64,000 nt of DNA from CAVUDO01 sp963740255 (GTDB taxonomy: Bacteria > Actinomycetota > Actinomycetes > Mycobacteriales > Cryptosporangiaceae): assembly GCA_963740255.1 (NCBI GenBank), contig CAVUDO010000002.1:310001-374000 (forward strand). The letters are read 5' to 3'. The first letter of the stretch is position 1. Every line of letters starts with the position of its first letter. A program made the translations under genes and the position numbers. The notes beneath the pieces were generated by a model. It saw only the letters and a program-made list of their open reading frames with translations, was not told where the DNA came from and searched no databases. Shown here piece after piece: positions 7,231 through 15,865 of the stretch.

Positions 7231-8826
7231 TCAGCGGTCGACCACCTCGTGGTCCTCGTGGAGGCCGCCGCCCCCGGTGTCCCCGGGGCCTGGGCCGACC
7301 GGACCGGACGGGTCGACCAGCGGATTCTTCACGAAGTTGCGCTTCCCGAAGTACAACGTCGCGTGGGCCACGGCGTCGGACATCTGGTCCAGGCCCGCGT
7401 TGCTGTTGTTCGCGAACGTGTCGCACGCGAGGTGGTAGCACGGGTCGTACGGTGCGCCGGCCGTGCCGCCGAAGCGGGCAGCTTCCTGGGCGGTCTTGAT
7501 GCCCTCCGCGCCGGTGAAGAGGCCACCGGCCGGGATGCCCACGGCGATGAACGGCCCGTAGTCCGACCGGCCGCTGAACGGCGTCTCCGACGACGGCAGG
7601 TTCACTCCGCCGAAGTAGTCGTGGAAGACCCGTTCGATCTCCCCCGAACCCTGCGGACCGTCCGCCGAGCCCGGACCCACCGGGAATGCCGAGTTGTCAC
7701 CGTCGTAGACGAACCGGACGAAGTTCGGGGATCCGATCATGTCGAAGTTGAGGTTCATCTTGATCTTCGCGAGCTCGGCCGGCGACAGGCTGGCCACATA
7801 GCGGGTGGAGCCGATCAGGCCGTGCTCCTCGGCGCCCCACCAGGCGAACCGGATCTTGTTGCGAGGCGTCAGACCGCGCGCCTTGTACTGCTCGGCGATC
7901 TCCAGGATCGCGGCGGAACCCGAGCCGTTGTCGTTGATGCCGGGACCGCGGGCCACGCTGTCGAGGTGGGCCCCGACGACGACCACGGAGTTGGCGTCAC
8001 CGGACGTCTCGGCGAGCAGGTTCACCGTCTGGCGCTCTTCGTTGATCATGTCGGTGCGCACCCGCATCGTCTCGCCGGTGGCGCCGGCGGTGACGCCGCC
8101 CGCGAGGGTGTTGCCCAGGGCGAACGTGGTGCCGACCACCGGCTGGTCGAACGCCGGCTCGGCCAGCGTGCCGCTGAGCAGCGTCGAGCGGCCCGCGTCG
8201 TTCCCTTCGTTGAAGATGACGCTCGCCACCGCACCCGCGGCCTTGGCGTTCTCGGCCTTGATCCGGAAGGTGCACGTGCCGCGCTGCATCAGCGCGACGG
8301 CGCCGGCCGGGAAGCCCGCGAAGTCGGAAGCCTCGCAGCCGCTCGTGCTGCTCGGTGCCGGTGTCGGCGGCAGCACCAGGTCGACGGCCCACAGTGGTGC
8401 GGTGACGTCCCCGCTGCCCGAGTAGGTCATGACCGCGAAGTCCACACCGTTGACGTAGGTCGTGGCGGTGGGAGCGGTCTGCTGTAGCACCGACGGGGTG
8501 CGCTCGGAGTTGAGCGTGAAGGTGAACGCGTGCTCGGTGACGGTGTAGCCCGCTGCCTGAAGCTTGCCCTTCACGTACTCGGCCGACTTGTCGTAGCCGA
8601 TGGTCCCGGCCAGCCGGTTGCCGCCGCCGTGGGTGGTGGCGATCTGCTGTAAGGCGTTCTGGTGCTCGCGGATGCCTTCGAGCGTCACGGCCTTGCGTAA
8701 GCCTTGCGATTCGCTGAGGTCGTCGGCGAACGCGGGTGGGGCCAGCCCCACCGCGACGATGCTGAACACGCCGACGACGCCGGCCACGAGGGCGCGGCGG
8801 GTCAGGCGGTGGTGGAGTCGGGTCAC
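7231..8826 (-). CDS. Secreted zinc aminopeptidase, M28 family with PA domain
   Basis: A 531-residue exported peptidase that releases N-terminal amino acids. The signal peptide is clear: a basic start (TRLHHRLTRRALVAG), a hydrophobic core and a likely cleavage after AFA near residue 34. A protease-associated (PA) domain occupies roughly residues 130-260. The M28 catalytic domain then shows all zinc ligands and catalytic residues: GAHLDSV (His ~287), GINDNGSG (Asp ~299), WWGAEEHGL (Glu-Glu ~331), NFDMIGSPN (Asp ~360) and CYHLACD (His ~463). The tail is Gly/Pro-rich. It is similar in plan to Streptomyces aminopeptidase S and yeast aminopeptidase Y. It has its own upstream gap of 254 bases. Confidence 0.92.
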   Translation of the reverse strand: MTRLHHRLTRRALVAGVVGVFSIVAVGLAPPAFADDLSESQGLRKAVTLEGIREHQNALQQIATTHGGGNRLAGTIGYDKSAEYVKGKLQAAGYTVTEHAFTFTLNSERTPSVLQQTAPTATTYVNGVDFAVMTYSGSGDVTAPLWAVDLVLPPTPAPSSTSGCEASDFAGFPAGAVALMQRGTCTFRIKAENAKAAGAVASVIFNEGNDAGRSTLLSGTLAEPAFDQPVVGTTFALGNTLAGGVTAGATGETMRVRTDMINEERQTVNLLAETSGDANSVVVVGAHLDSVARGPGINDNGSGSAAILEIAEQYKARGLTPRNKIRFAWWGAEEHGLIGSTRYVASLSPAELAKIKMNLNFDMIGSPNFVRFVYDGDNSAFPVGPGSADGPQGSGEIERVFHDYFGGVNLPSSETPFSGRSDYGPFIAVGIPAGGLFTGAEGIKTAQEAARFGGTAGAPYDPCYHLACDTFANNSNAGLDQMSDAVAHATLYFGKRNFVKNPLVDPSGPVGPGPGDTGGGGLHEDHEVVDR

Positions 8827-9080
8827 GAAACCTCCCAGGACAGCGGGAGGCCACGGGTGTGTGCCTCCCCTGCACGCAGTCGATCACGCCGTTCGGAGGA
8901 CTGCCCATCGTTCGTTCGGGCAGGTGACCCGTCGTGGTCGAAGGCAGCGTTTATCCCCGTACGTGGACCACGGGGTATTACGCTGAGTGGTCAGTTGAGG
9001 CGTCGACTGTCAGACGTTTGCCGTGATGCGGCTCTCTGGGCAGTCCGAGCGACCGCGAAGCCGAAAGAAGGGGTGGCTCA

Positions 9081-9260
9081 ATGACCGAGAGCGGCGAGTT
9101 CTGGTGGTGCATGACGCACCAGCGGGTCGAGAGCGGCGAGGACCGGTGCCCGGCGCGGGAACGGCTCGGTCCCTATCCGACGTCCGGCCACGCCGAGCGC
9201 GCGATGGACCGCGTCGCCCAACGCAACGCCGCATGGGACGCCGAGGACCAGCGCGGTTGA
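9081..9260 (+). CDS. Small conserved actinobacterial protein (59 aa)
   Basis: ATG-initiated, 59 residues, preceded by AAGGGGTGG. The N-terminus TESGEFWWCMTHQRVESGEDRC and the following RLGPYPTSGHAERAMDRVAQRN match a widespread small actinobacterial protein of unknown function. The aromatic CxxH...C start and the GPYPT-plus-helix pattern recall an SPOR-like fold. The conserved CMTH and downstream Cys could bind metal, but this is speculation. It stands alone between divergent M28 peptidase and convergent azlD genes. Confidence 0.7.
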   Translation: MTESGEFWWCMTHQRVESGEDRCPARERLGPYPTSGHAERAMDRVAQRNAAWDAEDQRG

Positions 9261-9321
9261 AGAGCGGCACCGGCCGCGGTTCGCGGCCGCTGCCGTTGTC
9301 CGCCGCGTCGAGCCGGGGTCA

Positions 9322-9621
9322 TCAGACGAGCAGGCGCAGGAGTGCCGCGGTCGCGGCGGCCAGCGCGACCACGACCAGGAACGGCAGCCGGAGCAGGATG
9401 GCGACGACGGCCACACCGATCGCTGCCGTCCGCGCATCGAAGACGATCGACTGGCCGGTGCTGAACGTCTGAACCGCGGCCAGCGCGGCCAGCAGCGCGA
9501 CCGGGATCAGCAGCCCGACCCGCTGGGTGCGCGCGTCGTGGAGGACCCGGTTCGGCACCGAGAGTCCGGCGAGCTTGCACAGGTAGCAACCGGCGATGCC
9601 GGCCAGCACCGCGGCCCACAT
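9322..9621 (-). CDS. azlD: Branched-chain amino-acid exporter small subunit
   Basis: A 99-residue membrane protein with four hydrophobic segments, of the AzlD/BrnE family. It opens MWAAVLAGIAGCYLCKLAG, and the middle QRVGLLIPVALLAALA is typical of the family. It forms a two-subunit exporter with AzlC for leucine, isoleucine, valine and methionine. Its ATG overlaps the azlC TGA as TGATG, so translation is coupled. The Lrp gene beyond azlC is the probable regulator. Confidence 0.9.
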   Translation of the reverse strand: MWAAVLAGIAGCYLCKLAGLSVPNRVLHDARTQRVGLLIPVALLAALAAVQTFSTGQSIVFDARTAAIGVAVVAILLRLPFLVVVALAAATAALLRLLV

Positions 9622-10349
9622 CACGACTGCCTCCCGGCGCGCGGCGCCCACATGCCGACGAGGACCGTGCCGGCGGCGACCGCCAGGAGCGGAACGCCGG
9701 CCGGAACGACCGGGGTCAACACCAGCGCGACGACCGCGGCGGCCACGGCCAGTGCCCACGCCTCGCCGTCGCGCAGCCGTGGGGCGAGCAGCGCGAGGAA
9801 CGCCGCGGGAGCGGCGGCGTCCAGGCCGAGCACCCGCGGATCGTCGAACGCCTGCGCGCCGAGCGCTCCTGCCAGCGTGGCGAGGTTCCAGAACACGAAG
9901 ACCGACGATCCGGTGGCCCAGAACGCCAACCGGCCCGACCGTTCGTCCTGCTGGGCGACGGCCATCGCGGCGGACTCGTCGATGACCAGTTGCGCGGCCA
10001 GGAACCTGCCCGGTCCGCGGACTTGTAACAGCCCGGACAGGCGCAGGCCGTAGAAGGCGTTGCGGGACCCGAGCAGGGTCGCCGCGGCCGCGGCGGCCAG
10101 CGCCCCTCCGCCGGCGCCGAGCACGCCGACGAGCGCGAACTGGCTGGCGCCGGTGAACATCAGCAGCGACAACGCGGCCGCCTGGGGCACGGACAGCCCG
10201 GCGGCGGTGGCGATGGCGCCGAAGGACAAGCCGTAGGCACCGGTCGCGACTCCGACGCCGAGGGCGTCGCGCAGCACCTTGCGCCGCCGCGCCGCCCACT
10301 GCGCCGCCTCGACGCCGCCTGCGGACTCGGTCGGGGAGGGATCGTCCAT
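9621..10349 (-). CDS. azlC: Branched-chain amino-acid exporter large subunit
   Basis: A 242-residue membrane protein of the AzlC/BrnF family. After a short hydrophilic N-terminus, GVATGAYGLSFGAIATAAGLSVPQAAALSLLMFTG is the conserved first part, and FTGASQFALVGV and GSRNAFYGL are family signatures. About seven transmembrane helices are seen. The ATG at 10349 (MDDPSPTES) is chosen because it gives the family's usual N-terminus; the frame is open further upstream through the lrp gene. It is divergent from lrp with an 81-base gap, the same arrangement as brnFE-lrp in Corynebacterium glutamicum, where Lrp activates export when branched-chain amino acids accumulate. Confidence 0.92.
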   Translation of the reverse strand: MDDPSPTESAGGVEAAQWAARRRKVLRDALGVGVATGAYGLSFGAIATAAGLSVPQAAALSLLMFTGASQFALVGVLGAGGGALAAAAAATLLGSRNAFYGLRLSGLLQVRGPGRFLAAQLVIDESAAMAVAQQDERSGRLAFWATGSSVFVFWNLATLAGALGAQAFDDPRVLGLDAAAPAAFLALLAPRLRDGEAWALAVAAAVVALVLTPVVPAGVPLLAVAAGTVLVGMWAPRAGRQS

Positions 10350-10430
10350 GCTGGCAATGTTACGGCGCATCCAGCGGCAGATAGTAGTGACTTCCACCAA
10401 GCTACGGCCTGTCTGAGGCATGATACGGAG

Positions 10431-10892
10431 ATGGATGCGGTAGATCGAGCAATTCTGCGCCACCTGCAGGACGACGGCCGGCTCAGCAACGTGGAACTGG
10501 CCGCGCGCGTGCGGCTGTCCCCGTCGCCGTGCCTGCGCCGGGTCCGCCAGCTCGAACAGGCCGCGGTCATCGTCGGCTACCACGCCGCGATCGACCCGGG
10601 CGCTGTCGGGCGGGGCTTCCAGGTGGTGGTGCACGCCGACCTGACGATCAAGGCCCGCGGGACGATCGAGGCCTTCGAGGCACAGCTCTGCCAGCTCGAC
10701 GAGGTGCTGGAGTGCCACCGGATGTTCGGGTCGCCGGACTACCTGATCCGGGTCGCCGTGGCCGACCAGGACGCGTACGAGGCGTTCTACATGACCAAGC
10801 TCGCGGACCTCCCGGGCGTCGCGCGCCTCAACTCGCAGTTCACGATGAAGACGATCAAGCCCGGGCGAAGGCTTCCGATCTCCGACCGTTGA
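10431..10892 (+). CDS. lrp: Lrp/AsnC-family transcriptional regulator
   Basis: A 153-residue DNA-binding protein. An N-terminal winged helix-turn-helix (DAVDRAILRHLQDDGRLSNVELA, then RVRLSPSPCLRRVRQLE) is followed by the RAM ligand-binding domain (VVVHADLTIKARGTIEAFEAQL through CHRMFGSPDYLIRVAVAD). Length and layout are standard for the family. It is divergent from azlCD, so it very likely senses a branched-chain amino acid or methionine and switches on the exporter. The 81-base spacer at 10350-10430 must hold both promoters and the operator. Confidence 0.93.
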   Translation: MDAVDRAILRHLQDDGRLSNVELAARVRLSPSPCLRRVRQLEQAAVIVGYHAAIDPGAVGRGFQVVVHADLTIKARGTIEAFEAQLCQLDEVLECHRMFGSPDYLIRVAVADQDAYEAFYMTKLADLPGVARLNSQFTMKTIKPGRRLPISDR

Positions 10893-10955
10893 CATACGGC
10901 CGCGAGGCGCGACGACGCCCCCGAGCGGCCCCACCGGCGTGGCGCCGCCGGTGCC

Positions 10956-11735
10956 TCAGTCCCTGGTGTGCAGCCTGTAGAGGATCGGGCGCGGGGCAAC
11001 CCGGTTCTCGGCGAAGACGCGCAGGACGAAACGTCGGAAGCTGCGCTTGAACAGCAGCGACGGCACCACGTCGCGCAGCCGGTCCCACCGGCAGTGGTTG
11101 ACCAGGCTGTACGGGGCGTGGTCGGGGTCCACCGGCCGCAGGACCGTGGAGTTGTCCAGGCCGGTCTGGTCCTGGAACCACCCGGCGGTGTACTGCCAGG
11201 CGAACAGGTTGGTCTCGACGTCGTCGGCGGAGAAGTAGTTGAAGAGGAAGACGCCCTGGCGCTCGTGGTCGACCGGAGCGATCCGACGGGCGTTGGATCC
11301 GGCGAACGCCAGGGTGCGGGTGCCGGTCGCCCGCAGGTCCGACAGCAGGGCGCCGAGGACGTCGCCGGCGACCAGGTCGGCGGCTTCGGCGACGCTCCTG
11401 GTCTCGACGAGCAGGACGGCATCGAAGTTTGCGTCTGGAACGTCCGGTCCGATGCCGTGCGGGCTTCGGCCGGGCGGACGGACGAGGGCCTCGAACACGT
11501 CGGCCCGGACGACCCGTGGATCGCCGTGCAGGCTCGCGGCTGCGGCGCGCAGCTGGGCGAGGACGGTCCGCCGGCGGGCCCGGGGGAGCGGTACGGGCAG
11601 CCGCCATGGGCCTGAACTGGCCCCGACGTGGACGAAACCGGCGGTCGAGGGCTCGATCAGCCGAACGCGGGTCCAGCTGTCCGGGGCGCCGGATGCGGCC
11701 TGTGTCGGAACGCCTGGCGCGATGTGCTCGCTCAT
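10956..11735 (-). CDS. Conserved hypothetical protein, second gene of a tetR operon
   Basis: A 259-residue soluble protein I cannot assign to a characterised family. Visible features are RLIEPSTAGFVHVG near the N-terminus, HERQGVFLFNYFSADDVETNLFAW in the middle, TAGWFQDQTGLDNSTVLRP, and a basic C-terminus FAENRVAPRPILYRLHTRD. There is no signal peptide or membrane helix. Cys is almost absent and no known catalytic motif stands out; the LFNYF...WQYTAGW aromatic core recalls small-molecule-binding or monooxygenase-like folds, but only weakly. Its ATG overlaps the tetR stop by 4 bases, so it is the likely target of that repressor. Confidence 0.55.
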   Translation of the reverse strand: MSEHIAPGVPTQAASGAPDSWTRVRLIEPSTAGFVHVGASSGPWRLPVPLPRARRRTVLAQLRAAAASLHGDPRVVRADVFEALVRPPGRSPHGIGPDVPDANFDAVLLVETRSVAEAADLVAGDVLGALLSDLRATGTRTLAFAGSNARRIAPVDHERQGVFLFNYFSADDVETNLFAWQYTAGWFQDQTGLDNSTVLRPVDPDHAPYSLVNHCRWDRLRDVVPSLLFKRSFRRFVLRVFAENRVAPRPILYRLHTRD

Positions 11736-12373
11736 GACATCTCCTGCTCTCGGGAGTCGGTCGGACGGATGGCGCGGTGGAAGAGGGCGACCTGCGCTCG
11801 GACGGCCTCGGGGGCTGGCGGGTGGATGTCGGCGGGGGGACGCAGCAGGCCGTCGAGGAGGACGTAGGTGAGCAACGGGCCGACGAACGCGCGGGCAGCC
11901 AGGCCGACATCGACCTCGGGCCCGACCAGACCGTGTGTCTGCCCGGCGCGAAGGACGGTGGCGACGCCCCCCAACGCACGGTCGGCGACCGCCGTGCGGA
12001 ACAGGTCGGCGAGCGACGGGTCGCGGGGTGTCTCGGCCACGACGATGCGCGCCAGCGCCAGGTAGGCCGGCTGCATGAGGTCGCCCACCAGCGCTACTGC
12101 CAGCCCTCGCAGGAGCGCCTCGAACTCCTCCGGACGGGTCGACGCGTGCACGGGCGGGACAACCGGTCGATCGGGACTGGCCACCAGCGACGTCAGGGCT
12201 GCCCGGAGCAGTCCGGCCTTGTCCCCGAAATAGGTGTACAGCGTCTCCTTCGACGCGCCGGCCGCAGCGGCGATCTGCGCGGTCGACGATGCTGTGTATC
12301 CCCGCTCGGTGAACACCCTCACCGCCGCCTGGAGGATCCGTTGCCTCCGGTCTGCCGCCCGCATCTGGGTCAT
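11732..12373 (-). CDS. TetR-family transcriptional repressor
   Basis: A 213-residue regulator. The N-terminal helix-turn-helix is typical: RILQAAVRVFTERGYTASSTAQIAAAAGASKETLYTYFGDKAGLL in pieces, residues ~10-55. An all-helical ligand-binding domain with a TetR_C-like region (LAVALVGDLMQPAYLALARIVVAE) follows. The ATG at 12373 gives the normal N-terminus; the frame is open further upstream but would read through the operator. A perfect 20-bp palindrome begins one base upstream of the start codon, so the gene is probably autorepressed, and the mRNA may be leaderless or carry a very short leader. Confidence 0.88.
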   Translation of the reverse strand: MTQMRAADRRQRILQAAVRVFTERGYTASSTAQIAAAAGASKETLYTYFGDKAGLLRAALTSLVASPDRPVVPPVHASTRPEEFEALLRGLAVALVGDLMQPAYLALARIVVAETPRDPSLADLFRTAVADRALGGVATVLRAGQTHGLVGPEVDVGLAARAFVGPLLTYVLLDGLLRPPADIHPPAPEAVRAQVALFHRAIRPTDSREQEMS

Positions 12374-12374
12374 G

Positions 12375-12394
12375 ACCGTACCGTACGGTACGGT
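12375..12394. promoter_or_regulatory. 20-bp palindromic operator of the TetR regulator
   Basis: ACCGTACCGTACGGTACGGT is its own reverse complement over all 20 bases. It starts one base upstream of the tetR start codon and lies in the 148-base gap between tetR and the divergent RNB ribonuclease gene. Size and perfection fit a TetR-dimer site. Confidence 0.75.
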
Positions 12395-12521
12395 ACGATC
12401 CGATGTCAAGGTACCGGATCGGGTGCCTGCTCCGGTACGGACGGCCCCGCGAGTCGACTCACCGGCCGGCACCATGACGCTGCGCCGGGCGGGCGTCGGC
12501 ACCCTCTGGTAGGAACGTGTC

Positions 12522-14033
12522 GTGCCAGCTCATCGCGTCCACGCGCCGGACATCGACTTCAGCGCGCTGCGTACGGACCTGAAGCTGCCGGCGGGGTTCG
12601 CGCCCGAGGTCGCCGCCGAGGCTGAACGGGCCGCCGCGGCTCCCCGGCTGCCCGAACTCAACCTCACCGACATTCCGATGGTGACCGTCGACCCGCCGGG
12701 CGCGCGCGACCTCGACCAGGCGGTGCACCTGTCGAAGCGGGGCACGGGATTCCTCGTCCGGTATGCGATCGCCGACGTCGCCTCGTTCGTCGTCCCGGAC
12801 GGGGCGTTGGACGTCGAGACCCGGGCGCGCGGAGCCACCCAGTACTTCCCGGACGCCCGGGTGCCCTTGCATCCGGCGGTGCTCAGCGAGGGCGCGGCCA
12901 GCCTGCTTCCGGGCGCCGTCCGTCCGGCGGTGATGTGGACGATTGCCCTGGACGCCGACGCCGAGGTCACGGACGTGAGGGTGGAACGGGCCCGGGTGCG
13001 CAGCACCGCGCAGCTCGACTACGGCGGTGTGCAGGCCGCGTTGGACGGCGGGCGGTTGCCCGCGCCGTTGGCGCCACTCGCCGAGCTGGGCCGTCTGCGG
13101 GAGGCACGTGCGCTGCGCCTCGGCGGCATCGAACTCGACCTGCCCGAGCAGGAGGTCCAGGAGGTCGACGGCGGCGGGTTCAAGCTCTCCATCCGGGCGC
13201 CGTTCGCGGTGGAGGGCTACAACGCGCAGATCTCGCTGCTGACCGGGGCCTGTGCCGCGTCGCTCATGCTCGACGGCCGGGTCGGACTGCTGCGGACGCT
13301 GCCGCCGGCCGACCCGCGCGACGTGGCGCGGCTGCGGAAGGTCGCAGCGGGGCTCGGGGTGGACTGGCCGGAGCGCGCGACCCCGGGCGAGGCGGTGGCC
13401 GGCGTGGACACCTCCGACCCGCGCGGCGCGGCGTTCGTCGACCAGGCCGCGATGTTGCTCCGGGGCGCCGGCTACACGGCGTTCGACGGTGAGGTGCCTG
13501 CCCAGCCGGAGCATGCGGCTGTCGGCTCGCCATACGCCCACGTCACGGCGCCGCTGCGGCGGCTGGCCGACCGGTATGCCGCCGAGGTCTGCCTCGCGCT
13601 GTGTGCCGGCACCGCTGTGCCCGGCTGGGTGCGCGCCGCGCTGCCCGAGCTGCCGGCGGCGATGGATGCCTCCGACCGGCGTTCGCACGAGGTCGACCGC
13701 GCGGTGATCGACCTGACCGAGGCGATCCTGCTGCGCGGCCGGGAGGGCGAGGAGTTCGACGCCTCCGTGGTCGAGGCGAACGGCGAGGCCGGCACAGTGG
13801 TGATCGTCGACCCGCCGATCCGGGCGAAGTGCGTCGGCGTGCTGCGGCCGGGGGAGCGGGTCCGGGTCCGCCTGACCGAGGCCGACCCGGTCAGGCGGCG
13901 GGTCCGCTTCACCACGGTCGCGGCGGAGCCGGCCGACGGACCGGTCGGTGGACCCAGGGGCGAGGGACCGGCCGGCGGGGCGCCGGGCGGGGGACCGGCC
14001 GGCGGGGCTGCGGTGGTCCAACCGCCTCGGTAG
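12522..14033 (+). CDS. RNB-domain ribonuclease (RNase II/R family)
   Basis: A 503-residue 3'-5' exoribonuclease-type protein. The RNB catalytic domain is recognisable from TVDPPGARDLDQAVHL (residues ~53-68; the DPPGARDLDQA stretch holds the metal-binding aspartates), YAIADVASFVVPDGALD, RARGATQYFPD and the later SPYAHVTAPLRRLADRY. It lacks the N-terminal cold-shock domains of E. coli RNase II/R, as is common in actinobacteria. A C-terminal OB-like region precedes a ~45-residue Gly/Pro/Ala-rich tail. GTG start at 12522 after a GGTAGGAA. It is divergent from tetR, and the shared gap means the palindrome could also affect its expression. Confidence 0.88.
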   Translation: MPAHRVHAPDIDFSALRTDLKLPAGFAPEVAAEAERAAAAPRLPELNLTDIPMVTVDPPGARDLDQAVHLSKRGTGFLVRYAIADVASFVVPDGALDVETRARGATQYFPDARVPLHPAVLSEGAASLLPGAVRPAVMWTIALDADAEVTDVRVERARVRSTAQLDYGGVQAALDGGRLPAPLAPLAELGRLREARALRLGGIELDLPEQEVQEVDGGGFKLSIRAPFAVEGYNAQISLLTGACAASLMLDGRVGLLRTLPPADPRDVARLRKVAAGLGVDWPERATPGEAVAGVDTSDPRGAAFVDQAAMLLRGAGYTAFDGEVPAQPEHAAVGSPYAHVTAPLRRLADRYAAEVCLALCAGTAVPGWVRAALPELPAAMDASDRRSHEVDRAVIDLTEAILLRGREGEEFDASVVEANGEAGTVVIVDPPIRAKCVGVLRPGERVRVRLTEADPVRRRVRFTTVAAEPADGPVGGPRGEGPAGGAPGGGPAGGAAVVQPPR

Positions 14034-14109
14034 GTGCGGGCCGTGCGCGATTTTCGGCGTGGCACGATGGATCATCCCCCGCACGTCGCCCACGAGGAGG
14101 CCCATCCGC

Positions 14110-14817
14110 ATGTCCGCCGACCCCCTTGCCGACGCCGCGCCGACCCCGGATGTCACCGGTCTCACCGTCGGGGTGCTCGGCGGCACCGGCGCGCAGGGCC
14201 ACGGCCTGGCCTACCGGCTCGCGGCGGCGGGCCAGCGGGTGCTGGTCGGCTCCCGCGACCCGGCCCGCGCGAAGGCCGCCGCCGAGAAGGTCAACGCGCT
14301 GCTGGGTGGTGCGGGTACCGCGGTGACCGGTGACGGCAACGAAGCGGCTGCGGCCGGTGCCGACGTGGTGGTCGTCGCGGTGCCCTGGGACGCGCATGCC
14401 TCCACGCTGGCGGCGGTGCGCGGGGCGTTGGCCGCGAAGATTGTCGTGGACTGCGTCAACCCGCTCGGCTTCGACCAGCGGGGGCCGTTCGCGTTGGAGG
14501 TCCCCGAGGGCAGCGCGGCCCAGCAGGCCGCCGCGCTGCTGCCCGACAGCCGGGTCACGGCGGCCTTCCACCACGTCAGCGCGGCCCTGCTGGGCGATCC
14601 GACCGTGTCGGCCGTCGAGACGGACGTGCTGGTGCTCGGTGACGACCGCGACGCCACGGACGTCGTCCGGGCACTGGCCGGTCGGATCCCCGGCATGCGG
14701 GGCATCTACGCCGGCCGGCTCCGCAACGCCGGCCAGGTGGAGGGACTCACCGCCAACCTGATCGCGATCAACCGTCGCTACAAGGCCCACGCCGGCATCC
14801 GCATCACCGACGTCTGA
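14110..14817 (+). CDS. npdG: NADPH-dependent F420 reductase (F420H2:NADP+ oxidoreductase)
   Basis: A 235-residue enzyme that transfers hydride between F420 and NADP(H). A Rossmann motif GVLGGTGAQGHGLA lies at residues 21-34, with VLVGSRDPARAKAAAEK next as the NADP(2'-phosphate) binding loop. Further family segments are VVVVAVPWDAH, VVDCVNPLGFD, AFHHVSAALL, and the C-terminal LRNAGQVEGLTANLIAINRRYK. ATG at 14110 follows GAGGAGG by about 9 bases. Its presence implies the organism makes coenzyme F420, common in actinobacteria. It is 76 bases downstream of the RNB gene, with no obvious functional tie. Confidence 0.93.
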   Translation: MSADPLADAAPTPDVTGLTVGVLGGTGAQGHGLAYRLAAAGQRVLVGSRDPARAKAAAEKVNALLGGAGTAVTGDGNEAAAAGADVVVVAVPWDAHASTLAAVRGALAAKIVVDCVNPLGFDQRGPFALEVPEGSAAQQAAALLPDSRVTAAFHHVSAALLGDPTVSAVETDVLVLGDDRDATDVVRALAGRIPGMRGIYAGRLRNAGQVEGLTANLIAINRRYKAHAGIRITDV

Positions 14818-14896
14818 GCGGCCCGCCGCCGCACGGACCGCTGCCGCCGGGTCGGGGACGCGGTGCGCGCCCGATCGGGTCGCGACGGTCCCGCGG

Positions 14897-15738
14897 TCAG
14901 TGGAAGGTGTGTTCCTCGGCGGGGAAGTGGCCGTCGCGGACGTCGGTCGGCGAAGCGGTGTGCGGCGTCGGCCGAGCACCCCGCTCACGTCCGCGTACCG
15001 CTTGACGAAGCGTCGGCACCTTGCCGGTGTTGCAGCCCGGCCATGTCCTGCCAGACCAGCACCTGGGCGTCGCAGTCCGGGCCGGCGCCGATGCCGACCG
15101 TGGGGATGGGCAGCTCGTGGGTGAGCCGCTTCGCGACGTCGGCGGCGACCATCTCCACCACCACGGCGAACGCGCCTGCCTCGGTCACCGCGTGCGCGTC
15201 GTCGATCACCCGCTGGCTGTCCTCACCGCGGCCCTGCACCCGGTAGCCGCCGTGGGTGTGCTCGTGCTGCGCCGTGAAGCCGACGTGCCCGACGACCGGG
15301 ATACCGGCACCGACCAACGCCTCGATCTGCGGCACGATCCGCCGGCCGCCCTCCATCTTCACCGCGTGCGCGCCGCCCTCCTTGACGAACCGGACCGCGG
15401 TGGCCAGTGCCTGCTCGGGCCCCGCCTCGAACGAGCCGAACGGCAGGTCGCCGAGCACCAGCGCGCGCCTCGCCGAACGGGACACCGCCCGTATCAGCGG
15501 GATCAACTCGTCCACGGTGACCGGGAGCGAGTTCTCGTTGCCGAGCACGTTGTTGGACGCCGAGTCGCCGACCAGCAGCACCGGGATGCCGACCTGGTCG
15601 AAGAGCGCGGCCGTGTACTGGTCGTACGTGGTGAGCATCGCCCAGCGCTCGCCACGCTGCTTCGCCTCGAGGAGGTGGCGGGTGCGCACCCGCTTGATCG
15701 CGGGGTCTGCCGTACAGGGAGGGGGCCTGGTCGGACAT
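14897..15738 (-). CDS. panB: 3-methyl-2-oxobutanoate hydroxymethyltransferase, frameshifted at both ends in this sequence
   Basis: PanB makes ketopantoate from 2-oxoisovalerate and 5,10-methylene-THF for pantothenate/CoA synthesis. The intact core reads TTYDQYTAALFDQVGIPVLLVGDS, LPFGSFE, VKMEGG, VGHVGFTAQ and IGAGPDCDAQVLVWQDM. The start MSDQAPSLYG (ATG at 15738) is one frame off the core because of one extra base near 15708. After DMAGL, four extra bases (about 15032, 15013, 14970, 14945) must be ignored to read NTGKVP, RFVKRYADVSGVLG and the usual ending DVRDGHFPAEEHTFH, with TGA at 14897-14899. Every inferred repair restores family-like sequence, so the gene is probably intact in the organism. 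Confidence 0.85.
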
Positions 15739-15865
15739 GGGGAATCTCCTTCGTCCTCGGGGCCCGCACGCAGGTCCCCGGGTATCCGTCCATGCTGCCA
15801 CCGCCGCCTGCCGCGCGGCGGGGAGAGTGACCAAGCAGACAGCGCCCGAGGTGCCGCGACGCGGC

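Noticed and set aside
6103..8487. Plus-strand open frame of 794 codons spanning DUF389 and the M28 gene
   Set aside because: Overlaps two well-supported genes in other frames and has no domain; Arg-rich composition marks a shadow.
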